A DNA stretch of 64,000 bases. Origin: Streptomyces sp. YIM 121038. Lineage in GTDB: Bacteria > Actinomycetota > Actinomycetes > Streptomycetales > Streptomycetaceae. The translations under genes were made by a program, and so were the position numbers. The stretch lies in contig NZ_CP030771.1 of assembly GCF_006088715.1 (NCBI RefSeq), forward strand, positions 4,970,001 through 5,034,000. Reading direction: 5' to 3'. Shown in pieces: positions 41,025 through 48,996 of the stretch. A model generated the notes under the pieces. That model did not search any database. It was given only the letters and a program-made list of their open reading frames with translations, and was not told the DNA's origin. Within the stretch, counting starts at the first letter, position 1, and the number at the start of each line of letters is the position of its first letter.

Positions 41025-41966
41025 GTGCGCGCCGTTGTGATGGAGAACTACGGGGGGCCGGAAGTCCTTGAAGTGAAGGACGTTCCAGAGCCCGAACTCC
41101 ACCGCGCCCACAGGCGGATTGAGGTCACCCGGGCCGGAGTGAACTTCGCCGATCTGCATGTCCGTGACAACAGCTACCTCGCGGGCGTTCCGCTGCCGTA
41201 CATCCCCGGTAATGAGGTCGCCGGACGAATCGACGGCGAACGTGTGGTGGCCCTCACAAGGGGTGGCGGATATGCCGAGGTTGCCCAGGCGAGGCGTCTC
41301 ACCACTTTTTCCGTTCCGGACGATATCGACGACGACACCGCCCTGGCCCTCACCCTCCAGGGGCAGAGCGCATGGCACCTGCTCAACACCGTCCTGCGTC
41401 TCCAGCCGAAGGAGACCGTGATCGTCCCCGCGGCGGCCGGCGGACTCGGATCGCTAGCCGTCCAGCTGGCCAAGCGCCTTGACGCCCGTGTCGTCGCCAT
41501 GGCCAGCACCGATGAGAAGCGGGCCCTGGCGCGCGATCTCGGGGCCGACGTCGTGGTGGACAGTACCTCGGAGACACTCGCCGCCGACCTCAAGGAGGCG
41601 GCCGACGGTGGAGCCAACGCAGCCCTGGAAATGACTGGCGGGGACACGCTGCACGCCACCATGGAGGCCCTGGCGCCCCTCGGGCGCATGGCTGTTTACG
41701 GCGGCGTCAGCGGAGTCGAAACCCTCGTAAGCACACGGGACTTGATGTCTCTGGGGAAGTCCGTCCAGGGATTCTGGCTCCCCCTTCTATACGGCCAGCG
41801 AAACGCCCTGAATGGCGCTATGGAAGACCTGTACTCCGCCGTCCGGTCGTCCGAGATTCAAGTTTCTCGGGTAGCCGTCTATCCGCTTAGCGAGGCGGCC
41901 CGCGCGCACGAGGACTTGGCTGCTCGCCGCACGACTGGAAAGGTCGCGCTCGACCCGAGCCGCTGA
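41025..41966 (+). CDS. Zinc-type alcohol dehydrogenase / quinone oxidoreductase
   Basis: This 313-residue MDR-family enzyme shows the N-terminal MRAVVMENYGGPEVLEV, PYIPGNEVAGRI, the quinone-oxidoreductase signature region (LTLQGQSAWHLL ... VIVPAAAGGLGSLAVQLAK) with a Rossmann AAAGGLGS loop, and a late GRMAVYGG strand. It reduces quinones or alpha,beta-unsaturated carbonyls with NADPH; the structural zinc lobe is missing, as in quinone reductases. GGAGG precedes the GTG start. The paired operators and downstream IclR gene suggest inducible control. Confidence 0.88.
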   Translation: MRAVVMENYGGPEVLEVKDVPEPELHRAHRRIEVTRAGVNFADLHVRDNSYLAGVPLPYIPGNEVAGRIDGERVVALTRGGGYAEVAQARRLTTFSVPDDIDDDTALALTLQGQSAWHLLNTVLRLQPKETVIVPAAAGGLGSLAVQLAKRLDARVVAMASTDEKRALARDLGADVVVDSTSETLAADLKEAADGGANAALEMTGGDTLHATMEALAPLGRMAVYGGVSGVETLVSTRDLMSLGKSVQGFWLPLLYGQRNALNGAMEDLYSAVRSSEIQVSRVAVYPLSEAARAHEDLAARRTTGKVALDPSR

Positions 41967-42125
41967 CCCTCGACACAAGGGGCGGAGGTCCCGAGAAGGA
42001 TGGGGCCTCCGCCCTCGATGTAGATGGAAAGTAAATAAGGATTTCTGAAGGGCGTGAGTGAACCCTTAGCGTTAAGGGCCCGTCTAAGACGGCGTCCAAG
42101 TCAGCACTGCGCGAGGATTCACACG

Positions 42126-42932
42126 GTGGTACAGGAACGGCCCAAGGGAACCAGTCACGCCGATCGCGTCATGCGAGTCCTGAGAGCCTTCCGCGAGCTG
42201 CCAGGCGACACACAAGCACTCGGGGCGATCTCCGAAGCAACCGGATTCGATCCCTCGGTCTGTCACCGGATTCTTCAATCCTGCGTGGCAGACGGCTACG
42301 TGGAGCGACTCGGCCATGGCCGGTACCGACTCGGCAGCGACGCAATCCAGGCAGGGATGCGAGCCATGGCCGGTGTAACCGAGCACCTCGACCAGCACCA
42401 GATCCTCCTTGACCTCCAGGAGGCTCTTGGCGGGATCGTGGTCTTCTACTCCCTGGCCCCGGTCGGCGCCCGGCGCGTCGCCACCGACTACGCCAAGGGG
42501 GACTACAACCCCAACGACTTCGGCATGACCGCCTTCGACATGTTCACGGTCGGATGCTCGCTCCGAACCGGAGCCTCCGGCCGCGCTCTGCTCGCCTACG
42601 TGCCGGAGGACATCCGCGAGATAGCCCTCGCTGAACCCATTCCCGCGACGGCCGGCCCCGGTGCGATGGACAACGAGGAGTTGTTGGCGAGCATTGAGGG
42701 GATCCGCGCGTGCGGATACGCCATCGGGCGGCAGGAATGCCTCCCCGGCTGGAACTCCGTTGCCGTTCCCGCCCTCTGGGGCAACACGGCGCTCGGCGTC
42801 GTCCTCTGGCTCCGGCCCGCGGACGAAGGCCCCGGCGACGTCACCGACTACGTGGAAGACGTACGCAAGGCGGCCGAACTCATCAGCTTCGCGGCCACCG
42901 CAGGCGGCCGGAACCCTGGCCCTTCGGCGTAG
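42126..42932 (+). CDS. IclR-family transcriptional regulator
   Basis: This 268-residue regulator has an N-terminal winged HTH (RVMRVLRAFRELPG; GAISEATGFDPSVCHRILQSCV; GYVERLGHGRYRLG) and a C-terminal effector-binding GAF-like domain (GASGRALLAYVPEDI; IRACGYAIGRQECLPGWNSVAVPAL; ALGVVLWLR). GTG 42126 is preferred since GAGGA lies 8 bases upstream; an in-frame GTG at 42054 has a weaker context. It probably binds the duplicated palindromes before the oxidoreductase gene. A CCCTTA/TAAGGG repeat (42063-42078) lies in its own leader. Confidence 0.85.
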   Translation: MVQERPKGTSHADRVMRVLRAFRELPGDTQALGAISEATGFDPSVCHRILQSCVADGYVERLGHGRYRLGSDAIQAGMRAMAGVTEHLDQHQILLDLQEALGGIVVFYSLAPVGARRVATDYAKGDYNPNDFGMTAFDMFTVGCSLRTGASGRALLAYVPEDIREIALAEPIPATAGPGAMDNEELLASIEGIRACGYAIGRQECLPGWNSVAVPALWGNTALGVVLWLRPADEGPGDVTDYVEDVRKAAELISFAATAGGRNPGPSA

Positions 42933-42947
42933 GCGGTTGAGGAAGCC

Positions 42948-43328
42948 GTGACGCATATCACTATGTCGCAGACGGCCGCGGAAGCCGTCGAGACAGTGGA
43001 GCGTCTCTCTGCTGGGGAGGCCATCTGTCTCCCCAGCCTCTCCCGCCACTTGCATGGCGTCCAGGTCCTCCTTGAACCGGAGAACCGGACCGTGTGGTGG
43101 GTGTTGCCTGACGGGACCGAGTGGGCTGTGGAAACCACCCGGCCGGGGGAGGCGCTCGATCGGATCAGCGAACTTGCCGATCCTGCATGGGCCGCCCACT
43201 CGGCAGCCAGTTCCGACTACCACTTCATCGCCAACCTGCTCCTGCCTGCGCCGCCGGAGCGGTGCCGGGGGCGGGGTGCTGACGCCGAGCGCGCCCTCAG
43301 CCGCCCGCAGCTGCGGGTCTGCCTGTAG
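42948..43328 (+). CDS. Unknown small protein after the IclR gene (126 aa)
   Basis: A 126-residue protein: a helical N-terminus (AAEAVETVERLSAGEAI), strands (VQVLLEPENRTVWWVLPDGTEWAVETTRP) and a basic Cys-containing end. It starts 15 bp after the IclR stop, with GAGGAAG upstream of GTG, so it may share the transcript. It has no signal or membrane segment and no recognised family. It is the last gene before the first attachment-like site; the remaining ~590 bp to the DprA-like gene hold that site and its arms. Confidence 0.5.
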   Translation: MTHITMSQTAAEAVETVERLSAGEAICLPSLSRHLHGVQVLLEPENRTVWWVLPDGTEWAVETTRPGEALDRISELADPAWAAHSAASSDYHFIANLLLPAPPERCRGRGADAERALSRPQLRVCL

Positions 43329-43527
43329 GCCCGCCGCCATGCCGAGCGGTCGTCCAGGGGTAATGCCGGGCGATCTGCCGGAATCCTTCAGCGGCCTGCC
43401 GCCGGGCAGCTAGGCTTCTCAGAGCACGAACCGAGATTTGCGCAAACTCCCCGGGTTGAGACTTCTCAACACTTGGCGTTGCAGGGGTCTGGGGTCCTGT
43501 CGATTACTTCTGCAACTGATCGGCGAG

Positions 43528-43549
43528 GTGTGCCCACGAGTGGGCACAC
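43528..43549. repeat. Palindrome 123 bp left of att-like site A
   Basis: GTGTGCCCAC and GTGGGCACAC with a 2-bp spacer, centred 123 bp left of core A. It has the same 10-2-10 layout and position as those at sites B and C but a different sequence. Confidence 0.65.
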
Positions 43550-43565
43550 TTCTCCGGCGGAGGCC

Positions 43566-43605
43566 GATCGAGCCGGATTCAGCCGGATCGAGGAGGACGG
43601 AAAAG
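43566..43605. repeat. 10-bp-period direct repeats left of site A
   Basis: GAT(C/T)(G/C)AG-type units begin at 43566, 43576, 43586 and 43596 (the last as GACGGA), exactly 10 bp apart, like integrase arm-type sites. Confidence 0.6.
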
Positions 43606-43623
43606 TCCGGGTTTTCCGCAAAA

Positions 43624-43698
43624 CCGCAGGTGAGAAGGGTCTCAGTTTCGGGTTCGACTCCCCTAGGCTCCACACATTTGCGCCCCCCTGACCTGCGG
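43624..43698. other. Attachment-like site A (ICE right end)
   Basis: The 24-bp core at 43650-43673 (central part GGTTCGACTCCCCTAGGC) is identical at sites B and C. CCGCAGGTGAG (43624) and CTGACCTGCGG (43688-43698) are inverted arms centred on the core. The core reads as T-loop, T-stem and acceptor end of a tRNA-like molecule; the acceptor 3' strand GGCTCCA fits the G3-U70 pair of alanine tRNAs and tmRNA. No 5' tRNA half is present. A weak hairpin with T-run (43684-43720) follows. Confidence 0.75.
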
Positions 43699-43732
43699 AA
43701 ACGCTGGCAGGGGGTATTTTTATCCCGATTTT

Positions 43733-43754
43733 CCGTGCTGACGTGTCAGCACGG
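43733..43754. repeat. Palindrome right of site A
   Basis: CCGTGCTGAC and GTCAGCACGG with a 2-bp spacer, 82 bp right of core A. The same palindrome recurs at 46985 (one mismatch), 47184 and 58044. Confidence 0.7.
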
Positions 43755-43916
43755 TGATGCTGACAAACGGTGGGCGGATCCCTTGTTCACGGGGGCTGAA
43801 GCCTCTCTTCCTCCCCCGCTGGATCCCCCGTGTACTACGCGGTGCAGTGGGGGCGGTTCGGGTGGGCCGCGCTCAGTGTCGGGGCGCTGTCGTAGGTGGG
43901 CGGTATCGTCGGGCGT

Positions 43917-44825
43917 ATGTGGGAGCGCTGGGGCGATGAGCGGGCGGCGATGGTGGTGCTGCTCCGGCGCGCTCGCACGGAGCGGCAGGAGCGCGAGACC
44001 GTGGCGCGGGTCGTGGAGGTCGGTAGCGCTTCGCAGCTGCTCGGCGAGGAGCAGCCGTCCCTCTTCGGCGGTGCTGCGCAGGACGAGTTGCCTGCGGCCC
44101 GTGCGGAGTTGGAGCACTGGGCGAGTCAGAGCATTGGCGTGTACACGCTGACCGAGCCGGATTATCCGCAGCAGCTGAGCAGCGCCTTCGACGCTCCCGG
44201 ATTGGTCTTCACCCGCGGAGTCCTGCGCTCTGAGGATGCGGGCGTCGCTGTCGTCGGCTCGCGCAGTGCTTCCTCGGGAGCCCTGGCCGATGCGGAGGCC
44301 CTCGCTCGCGGCCTCGTCGCGCGTGGACTGAGCGTGGTGTCAGGGTTGGCGGCGGGCATCGACACGGCGGCGACGGAGGCTGCGCTGGACGCGGGTGGAC
44401 GTGCGGTCGGTGTGATCGGCACGGGCGTATACCACGCTTATCCGCCGGATAACCTCGGCCTGCACCGCCGGGTGGTGGCGTCGGGCTTGGTGCTGTCCCC
44501 GTTCTGGCCGGACACCCCACCGTCGAAGACGACCTTCCCTCGTCGGAACGGCACGATGTCGGCGTACTGCCGGGCCACGGTGATCGTGGCGGCGGGGCCA
44601 CGCAGCGGTACGCGTATCCAGGCCCGCAAGGCCGTTGAGCACGGCCGCCCGGTGATCTTGCTGCGTTCGGTTCTCAAGGGCAGGGACTGGGCCCATGAGC
44701 TGCAAGGCTGCCCCGATGTACATGTCGCCGACGGTGTCGATGAGGCTCTAGCGGTGCTGGATGAGATCGTGCGTCGCCCGGCGGAGATGGACCGGCTCCT
44801 GCGGGACATCGTCGGCCTGCCGTGA
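43917..44825 (+). CDS. DprA/Smf-like protein, ShosA-type antitoxin candidate
   Basis: This 302-residue protein has the DprA Rossmann core: VYTLTEPDYPQQLSS, VAVVGSRSAS, ARGLVARGLSVVSGLAAGIDTAA, GVIGTGVYHAYPPDN and VIVAAGPRSGTRIQARKAVEHGRPV. In the DprA family this fold binds single-stranded DNA and RecA. Paired with a phosphoribosyltransferase, as here with a 4-bp overlap, it matches ShosTA, in which the DprA-like protein is the antitoxin of an anti-phage toxin-antitoxin system. It lacks the winged-helix C-terminus of housekeeping DprA. The start may also be GTG 43896. Confidence 0.82.
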   Translation: MWERWGDERAAMVVLLRRARTERQERETVARVVEVGSASQLLGEEQPSLFGGAAQDELPAARAELEHWASQSIGVYTLTEPDYPQQLSSAFDAPGLVFTRGVLRSEDAGVAVVGSRSASSGALADAEALARGLVARGLSVVSGLAAGIDTAATEAALDAGGRAVGVIGTGVYHAYPPDNLGLHRRVVASGLVLSPFWPDTPPSKTTFPRRNGTMSAYCRATVIVAAGPRSGTRIQARKAVEHGRPVILLRSVLKGRDWAHELQGCPDVHVADGVDEALAVLDEIVRRPAEMDRLLRDIVGLP

Positions 44826-45619
44826 TGCGATATTCGGGAGACGGCAGGGCTGCTCGGGCTGCCGAGATCATCGCCCGTACCCGGTTCCCCGACCATTTCC
44901 TGGCTCCGGTCCGTACGACTCGCGGCATCTGTGCCGTGTGCGCGGGGCCCCTGGAGGATGGTGGTGCGAGGTGTTCTGCGTGCTCGGCGCATCGGCGTCA
45001 GGCGCAGGCGCTTGGTGTGGAGACGGCGGATGAGGTCGTCTTCGTCGCGTACTCGATCGCGGGCCGCCAGTCCGACTGGGACATGCACCGCTACAAGGCT
45101 GCCTCGCCGGGCCCGGCCAATCCCTCGTGGATGCGGACGGCGGGCCTCGCCGCGCACTTCGGCGTTATGCACCGCACATGTCTGGACGCCGCGCAGTCCG
45201 GGCCGGCGGATGCCCTCGCAGTGGTGCCCTCTCTGAGTGGCCGATCGGGGCCGCATCCGCTGGAGACTCTGGCGGCCTACCTGCTCCCCCGGCTCCTGGC
45301 TGGTGCGCTGTCAGCCGTTTCCGGCGATTGGGTAGACCGGGATCAACGGCGCGTGTTCCGGCCTGGCTTCTTCGCAGTTCCGGACCATGAGGCGGTGCAC
45401 GGTCGGCATATCGTGCTCGTCGACGACACCTGGGTGACCGGAAGCCACCTGCAGTCCGCCGCGGCGGCTCTGCGGGAGGCGGGTGCCGTCCGCGTGACGG
45501 GTCTGGTCCTCGCCCGACGGCTTCGCCCGGACTGGGGGACCAACGCCGACTTCATCGACAAGCAGCTCGTGCGGCCCTATGACGTCGCGTTCTGCCCGGT
45601 GGGCAGGCACGTCGGATGA
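44822..45619 (+). CDS. Phosphoribosyltransferase-like protein, ShosT-type toxin candidate
   Basis: This 265-residue protein has an N-terminal zinc ribbon (CAVC at 37-40, CSAC at 51-54) and a PRTase domain. The PRPP-binding motif HIVLVDDTWVTGSHL (196-210) contains the paired acidic residues 201-202. The layout recalls ComF-type PRTases. With the overlapping DprA-like gene it matches the ShosT toxin, proposed to disturb nucleotide or DNA metabolism during phage attack. A role in DNA uptake is the alternative, but Streptomyces is not known for natural competence. Confidence 0.8.
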   Translation: MMRYSGDGRAARAAEIIARTRFPDHFLAPVRTTRGICAVCAGPLEDGGARCSACSAHRRQAQALGVETADEVVFVAYSIAGRQSDWDMHRYKAASPGPANPSWMRTAGLAAHFGVMHRTCLDAAQSGPADALAVVPSLSGRSGPHPLETLAAYLLPRLLAGALSAVSGDWVDRDQRRVFRPGFFAVPDHEAVHGRHIVLVDDTWVTGSHLQSAAAALREAGAVRVTGLVLARRLRPDWGTNADFIDKQLVRPYDVAFCPVGRHVG

Positions 45620-45934
45620 GGGAAGTCCTCCGTAGCCACTGATGCCCACGGCTGAAACCCTCGCATCCGCCGAGTGGTCCCATCTCACCCCGTAACGGCC
45701 GATGAAAACCCGTGCAAGACAGGGGAGTTGGTCACCTCGTCGGTATTGTGGGTTGTCGTGGCATGTGGATAGCGGCTAGCCTGTGAGCAGGCATGGGGCT
45801 CGGGACAGGACCTGAGCTACCGCCGATCACTTCGAGGCACGGAGCGTCGGAACGCGCCCTCGCTACCGCCTCCTTCCGTATTCGACTCCTTGGGGGCCGG
45901 GATCTCTGCGTCCCGGCGGCCGGAAGGTGCCCGC

Positions 45935-46939
45935 ATGACCATCTACTGTCAGCACGCCAACCGTGGAAAGACGCAGATTCTGGCCGTCTACCGGAATGGC
46001 GGCGATGCCGAGTCGTCGACCGTGACAAGCCTCGACAGCCCCGACCTCGCAGCTCCGGTTGTTGATGCGCTCAACCGGATCTCAGCTCTCGCTACCGTCC
46101 CAGTGAGCATCTTCGATGAGCGCGAGCGGCGCGTAGCCAGCTATCCCACGGAACACCTGGCGGCGCTCACCGATCGAGCCGCACGCGCTGACCTCCTCAG
46201 CGGAGCGCATAGCCTGTGGTACGAGTCGGTCTGCCTGGAACTTCATCAGGCGCTGGCTGATCTGGACGATGCACTTGCCGTTGTACCGCAGCCGGTCCGG
46301 GTTGCGGTCGAGGCGGAGCTCGAGATGGAAGCGCGCGAGCTGCGCGATGCGCTGGACGAGTACTCGGAGGCAATCCCTTCACCGGAAGGGAACAGGCGTA
46401 GCTGGGATCATGAGCAGCCGTTCGTTCCCTACGGCGGCGGATCGCCGCTGCTCAGAACCGCCGCACGCGAGCAGTTGGACCGCGAAGAGGAGGGGCTCAC
46501 CGCCGAGCAGCGGGCGGACGCCGTGGCGAATCTGCGGGTACTGGTCACGGCCTTCGAGGAGAGCCCGGCTGCGAGGGCCGGTTCAGGGGTCTTCTCAGTC
46601 GAGTATCCGGAGATCTTTGCTGAGCCGTACGATGCGGACCACCTTTTCTTGACCGTCCGTGTTCCGGAGCCGGACGGGACGGGCAAGGGAGCCTGGTGCA
46701 TCGAAATCTGCCGCTGGGAGCCCGACGACCCGGACGAGGAGGGAGAAGACGAGTACAGCAGCGCCACCGGAGAACCCGTCCTCGAGTGCAGGCTCACCGC
46801 CGTGCCGCGTCCCGACGACATCAGTGGCCTGCTCTCCCGGCTCGTCGCAGAGCCTGAACTCCTCCCCGTGTGGGCCGAGACAGAGGTGGGAGATCCGCTC
46901 GTGGGGACGAAGTTCGTCGTCACCACAGTGAGCCGGTAG
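45935..46939 (+). CDS. Unknown protein next to the ShosTA-like pair (334 aa)
   Basis: A 334-residue acidic, mainly helical protein (SVCLELHQALADLDDALAVV; VAVEAELEMEARELRDALDEYSEAI; LTAEQRADAVANLRVLVTAFEE) with a strand-rich C-terminus (AWCIEICRWEPDDPDEEGEDEY; LECRLTAVPRPDD). There is no membrane segment or catalytic motif that I recognise. GGAAGG lies 7 bases before the ATG at 45935; the ~315 bp upstream of it shows no other gene. It may be cargo or part of the defence unit. Confidence 0.6.
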   Translation: MTIYCQHANRGKTQILAVYRNGGDAESSTVTSLDSPDLAAPVVDALNRISALATVPVSIFDERERRVASYPTEHLAALTDRAARADLLSGAHSLWYESVCLELHQALADLDDALAVVPQPVRVAVEAELEMEARELRDALDEYSEAIPSPEGNRRSWDHEQPFVPYGGGSPLLRTAAREQLDREEEGLTAEQRADAVANLRVLVTAFEESPAARAGSGVFSVEYPEIFAEPYDADHLFLTVRVPEPDGTGKGAWCIEICRWEPDDPDEEGEDEYSSATGEPVLECRLTAVPRPDDISGLLSRLVAEPELLPVWAETEVGDPLVGTKFVVTTVSR

Positions 46940-46984
46940 CACATCGCTGAACTGTAAGAATTGCGCTAGCAACGACCCTGGTGG

Positions 46985-47006
46985 CCGTGCTGACGTGTCA
47001 GCGCGG
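46985..47006. repeat. Palindrome 124 bp left of site B
   Basis: CCGTGCTGAC and GTCAGCGCGG (one mismatch) with a 2-bp spacer, centred exactly 124 bp left of core B. Confidence 0.7.
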
Positions 47007-47021
47007 GACGCGAACCGAGGC

Positions 47022-47051
47022 GGATCGAGTGGGATCCAGGAGGATGGAAGT
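47022..47051. repeat. 10-bp-period direct repeats left of site B
   Basis: GGAT units (GGATCGAG, GGATCCAG, GGATGGAAG) begin at 47022, 47032 and 47042, exactly 10 bp apart. Confidence 0.6.
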
Positions 47052-47081
47052 GGGGGTATTTGCCCAGATTTTCCGGTGAAA

Positions 47082-47176
47082 CCGCAGGTCAGCGAGGTAA
47101 CGATTTTGGGTTCGACTCCCCTAGGCTCCACACTGGTAAGCCCGGTCTGACCTGCGGAAATGTTGGTCAGGCCGGG
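47082..47176. other. Attachment-like site B with terminator hairpin
   Basis: Core 47108-47131 is identical to A and C. Arms CCGCAGGTCAG (47082-47092) and CTGACCTGCGG (47147-47157) are perfect complements centred exactly on the core. The right arm sits within the hairpin CCCGGTCTGACC/GGTCAGGCCGGG (47141-47176), which is followed by T-residues. Confidence 0.78.
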
Positions 47177-47183
47177 TTTTTAT

Positions 47184-47201
47184 GTGCTGACATGTCAGCA
47201 C
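47184..47201. repeat. Palindrome 73 bp right of site B
   Basis: GTGCTGAC and GTCAGCAC with a 2-bp spacer (AT). It belongs to the same set as 43733, 46985 and 58044. The ~470 bp from here to the IS630 remnant show no gene I can support. Confidence 0.7.
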
Positions 47202-47670
47202 GGCAGTTCTGGGGGAGAACCCTCCCCTAGGTTGGATTCGCGGTTGCGTGTCCTTCGGTGCGGGTGTCGTGTGGATGGCTGGCCGAGGTGCTCGCCGGTC
47301 GCACCGACGTGCTGTGGTGGGAGGTGAGCGACGAGAGCGAGGCGGTGCGGCTAGGGATGCGCGGTACGCCGATGCTGGGGTGACGGTGCCCTGCGGGAGC
47401 TGGTGAAGCGGTGCGGTCAGTGGACCGCCGTCGTACGCCATGCTGGACGCCGCAAGGCGGCTCCCGGCCGTAGCGCCCGCGCCCATCTGCGCGCTCTGGC
47501 CCGCAGCGATGGCGACGCGGGTCCGGCGGTCGAGTCGGGTTCCGCCTCTGGTGCGGTGCGGATGGAGCGGATCGCGGCTGACCGGGCCGGGCTGCCTAGT
47601 GCTGCGTTCTCGTTTGAGTGGGTAAAAGTGCTGGTGGCATGGCGAGTGTGGGTGCTCGGAGTGCTGGACG

Positions 47671-48414
47671 GTGGCGTTGTGGGCGCGACCCAGCCGCGAT
47701 GAGGCTGAGCGGAAGGTCGTGAACCGGCTGGTGCGAGCTCGGAAGGTTCCGCTTGATCTGGTGGTCTGGGCCCGGATGGTGCAGCTGAGCTGGTCTGGGC
47801 AGCGGGTGCCGGCGTTCGCGGACATGCTGGGGTGCAGTCCCAGGATCATGCGGTGCTGGCTGCACCGCCTCAACCGGACGGGCGTGATCCGGCGCTTGCG
47901 GCCCTGCCCGCCCAGGTCCTCAAGACCCGCCGGTCGACGAGCTGTGGGCACCGGATGAGTTGGGGCCGACGGAGTGGCTGGCCGCCGCGGCCCAGGCCGA
48001 GGGCATTCAGGTCGGCCGCTCGCACGTGCGCCGGATTCTCCTGGCCGAAGGGGTGCGGTGGCGCCGTCCGCGTTCCTGGGCACGTTCGGCCGACCCGGAC
48101 TTCGTCCCAAAAGGACGCGGATCATCAGCCTGTACACCGCTCCGCCGCCCGACACGACGGTGATCTGCGCGGACGAGCTCGGGTCGGTGATCCCGCGGAC
48201 CTTTCCGCCCGGGCCGGGCTGGTCGCCGGGCGGACACCGAATCAAGTCCGAACTCGACTACGGCCGGGGGCCGGAGAAGACCTGGGTCTTCGGCGGCCTG
48301 CGCGTCCGTGACGGCATCGAGGTCGCGATGACCGCGCCGTCCCGCAGCAGCTTCTACTACCAGCAATTTCTGGAGCGAGTGGAGCAGGCCAACCCGACCG
48401 GGGCGATCTGGATC
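47671..48414 (+). pseudogene. IS630-family transposase remnant, frameshifted and micro-inverted
   Basis: The N-terminal HTH (LVVWARMVQLSWSGQRVPAFADML ... RCWLHRLNRTG) is in one frame. RSHVRRILLAEGVRWRRPRSWA is in a second frame, and the catalytic part (VICADELGSVIPRTFPPGPGWSPGG; LDYGRGPEKTWVFGGLRVRDG) is back in the first. Between 47883 and 47925 the expected motif LEDLGGQGRKRRIT is found only on the opposite strand, between short inverted repeats, so this piece seems to have flipped. The gene stops at GAIWIAM, before the second catalytic Asp. Confidence 0.8.
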
Positions 48415-48509
48415 GCCATGAGCAGGCACTCACCGTCACCTGGCGGCGGGGCTCGAAGGGGGCCCCATGCAGGCTCGGTTTGTGTTCCTGTGGTGCCCGG
48501 TGTTCCCGA

Positions 48510-48996
48510 ACGCCGCAGCTACGACTACGTCCGGGCCGGCACCACGACCCTCTTCGCCGCCCTGGAGGTCGCCACCGGCAAGGTCATCGGCTCCCTCCAC
48601 CGCCGCCACCGGGCAGCAGAGTTCAAGAAGTTCCTGACCAAGCTCGACAAGGAAGTCCCCCAAGGCCTCGACGTCCACCTCATCCTGGACAACTACGCGA
48701 CCCACAAGACACCCGATATCAAGAAGTGGCTGCTGGCCCATCCCCGGTTCCACCTGCACTTCACGCCGACCAGCGCGTCCTGGCTGAACCTGGTTGAGCG
48801 GTGGTTCGCCGAACTCACGCAGAAGAAACTCAAGCGCGGCGTCCACCACTCCGTCCAGGCCCTCGAACGCGACATCCGGGCCTGGCTCGCTGACTGGAAC
48901 GAGCACCCCAGACCGTTCGTCTGGACGAAGACAGCCGACGAGATCCTCGACAAAGTCGCCACCTACTGCCGGCGAATCTCTGACTCAGGTCACTAG
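48510..48996 (+). pseudogene. C-terminal part of a second IS630-family transposase
   Basis: About 160 residues of a different IS630 lineage: YDYVRAGTTTLFAALEVATG, LHRRHRAAEFKKFLTKLD, HLILDNYATHKTPDIKKWL (catalytic Asp) and SWLNLVERWFAELTQKKLKRG (catalytic Glu). It reads in frame with the preceding remnant through ~95 bp of unrelated sequence but lacks its own N-terminus. It is the 3' half of a copy that truncated the first element, or a recombinant. Confidence 0.8.

Larger units (their letters stand above)
1..43661. mobile_element. Large T4SS-type integrative conjugative element, right part
   Basis: The segment from the left window edge to the first attachment-like site carries a MobF relaxase, a full set of type IV secretion ATPases and membrane proteins, a replication initiator with loader, an excisionase-like gene, a repressor and cargo. 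This set is what an integrative conjugative element needs. No integrase gene is seen, so it should lie left of the window. Cargo is an FxLD lanthipeptide cluster and a quinone oxidoreductase. The right boundary is placed at the core centred on 43661; the left boundary cannot be seen. Confidence 0.8.
43662..47119. mobile_element. Small island between att-like sites A and B
   Basis: This 3.46-kb unit is bounded by two copies of the attachment-like core. It carries a DprA-like gene, a phosphoribosyltransferase gene and one unknown gene, with no integrase or transfer gene. Its two ends carry the same palindrome type. It looks like a cis-mobilisable or satellite element that depends on recombinase from elsewhere. 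Confidence 0.65.

Noticed and set aside
43566..43605. CRISPR array from the regular 10-bp repeats
   Set aside because: The units are too short, have no spacers of constant length, and no cas genes are nearby.
43560..43675. Intact tRNA or tmRNA gene at att-like site A (also checked at B and C)
   Set aside because: Only the T-loop, 3' T-stem and acceptor end are present. The 5' T-stem does not pair fully, and no anticodon arm, D arm or 5' acceptor strand is found upstream.
44822..45619. Natural competence (ComF-DprA) interpretation of the island genes
   Set aside because: No other competence genes are present and the pair lies on a bounded mobile island. ShosTA-type defence fits better, though it is not proven.
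47121..48245. 374-residue minus-strand ORF across the IS630 remnant
   Set aside because: Apart from the inverted 43-bp transposase piece it has no recognisable domain and lies opposite transposase-coding DNA.
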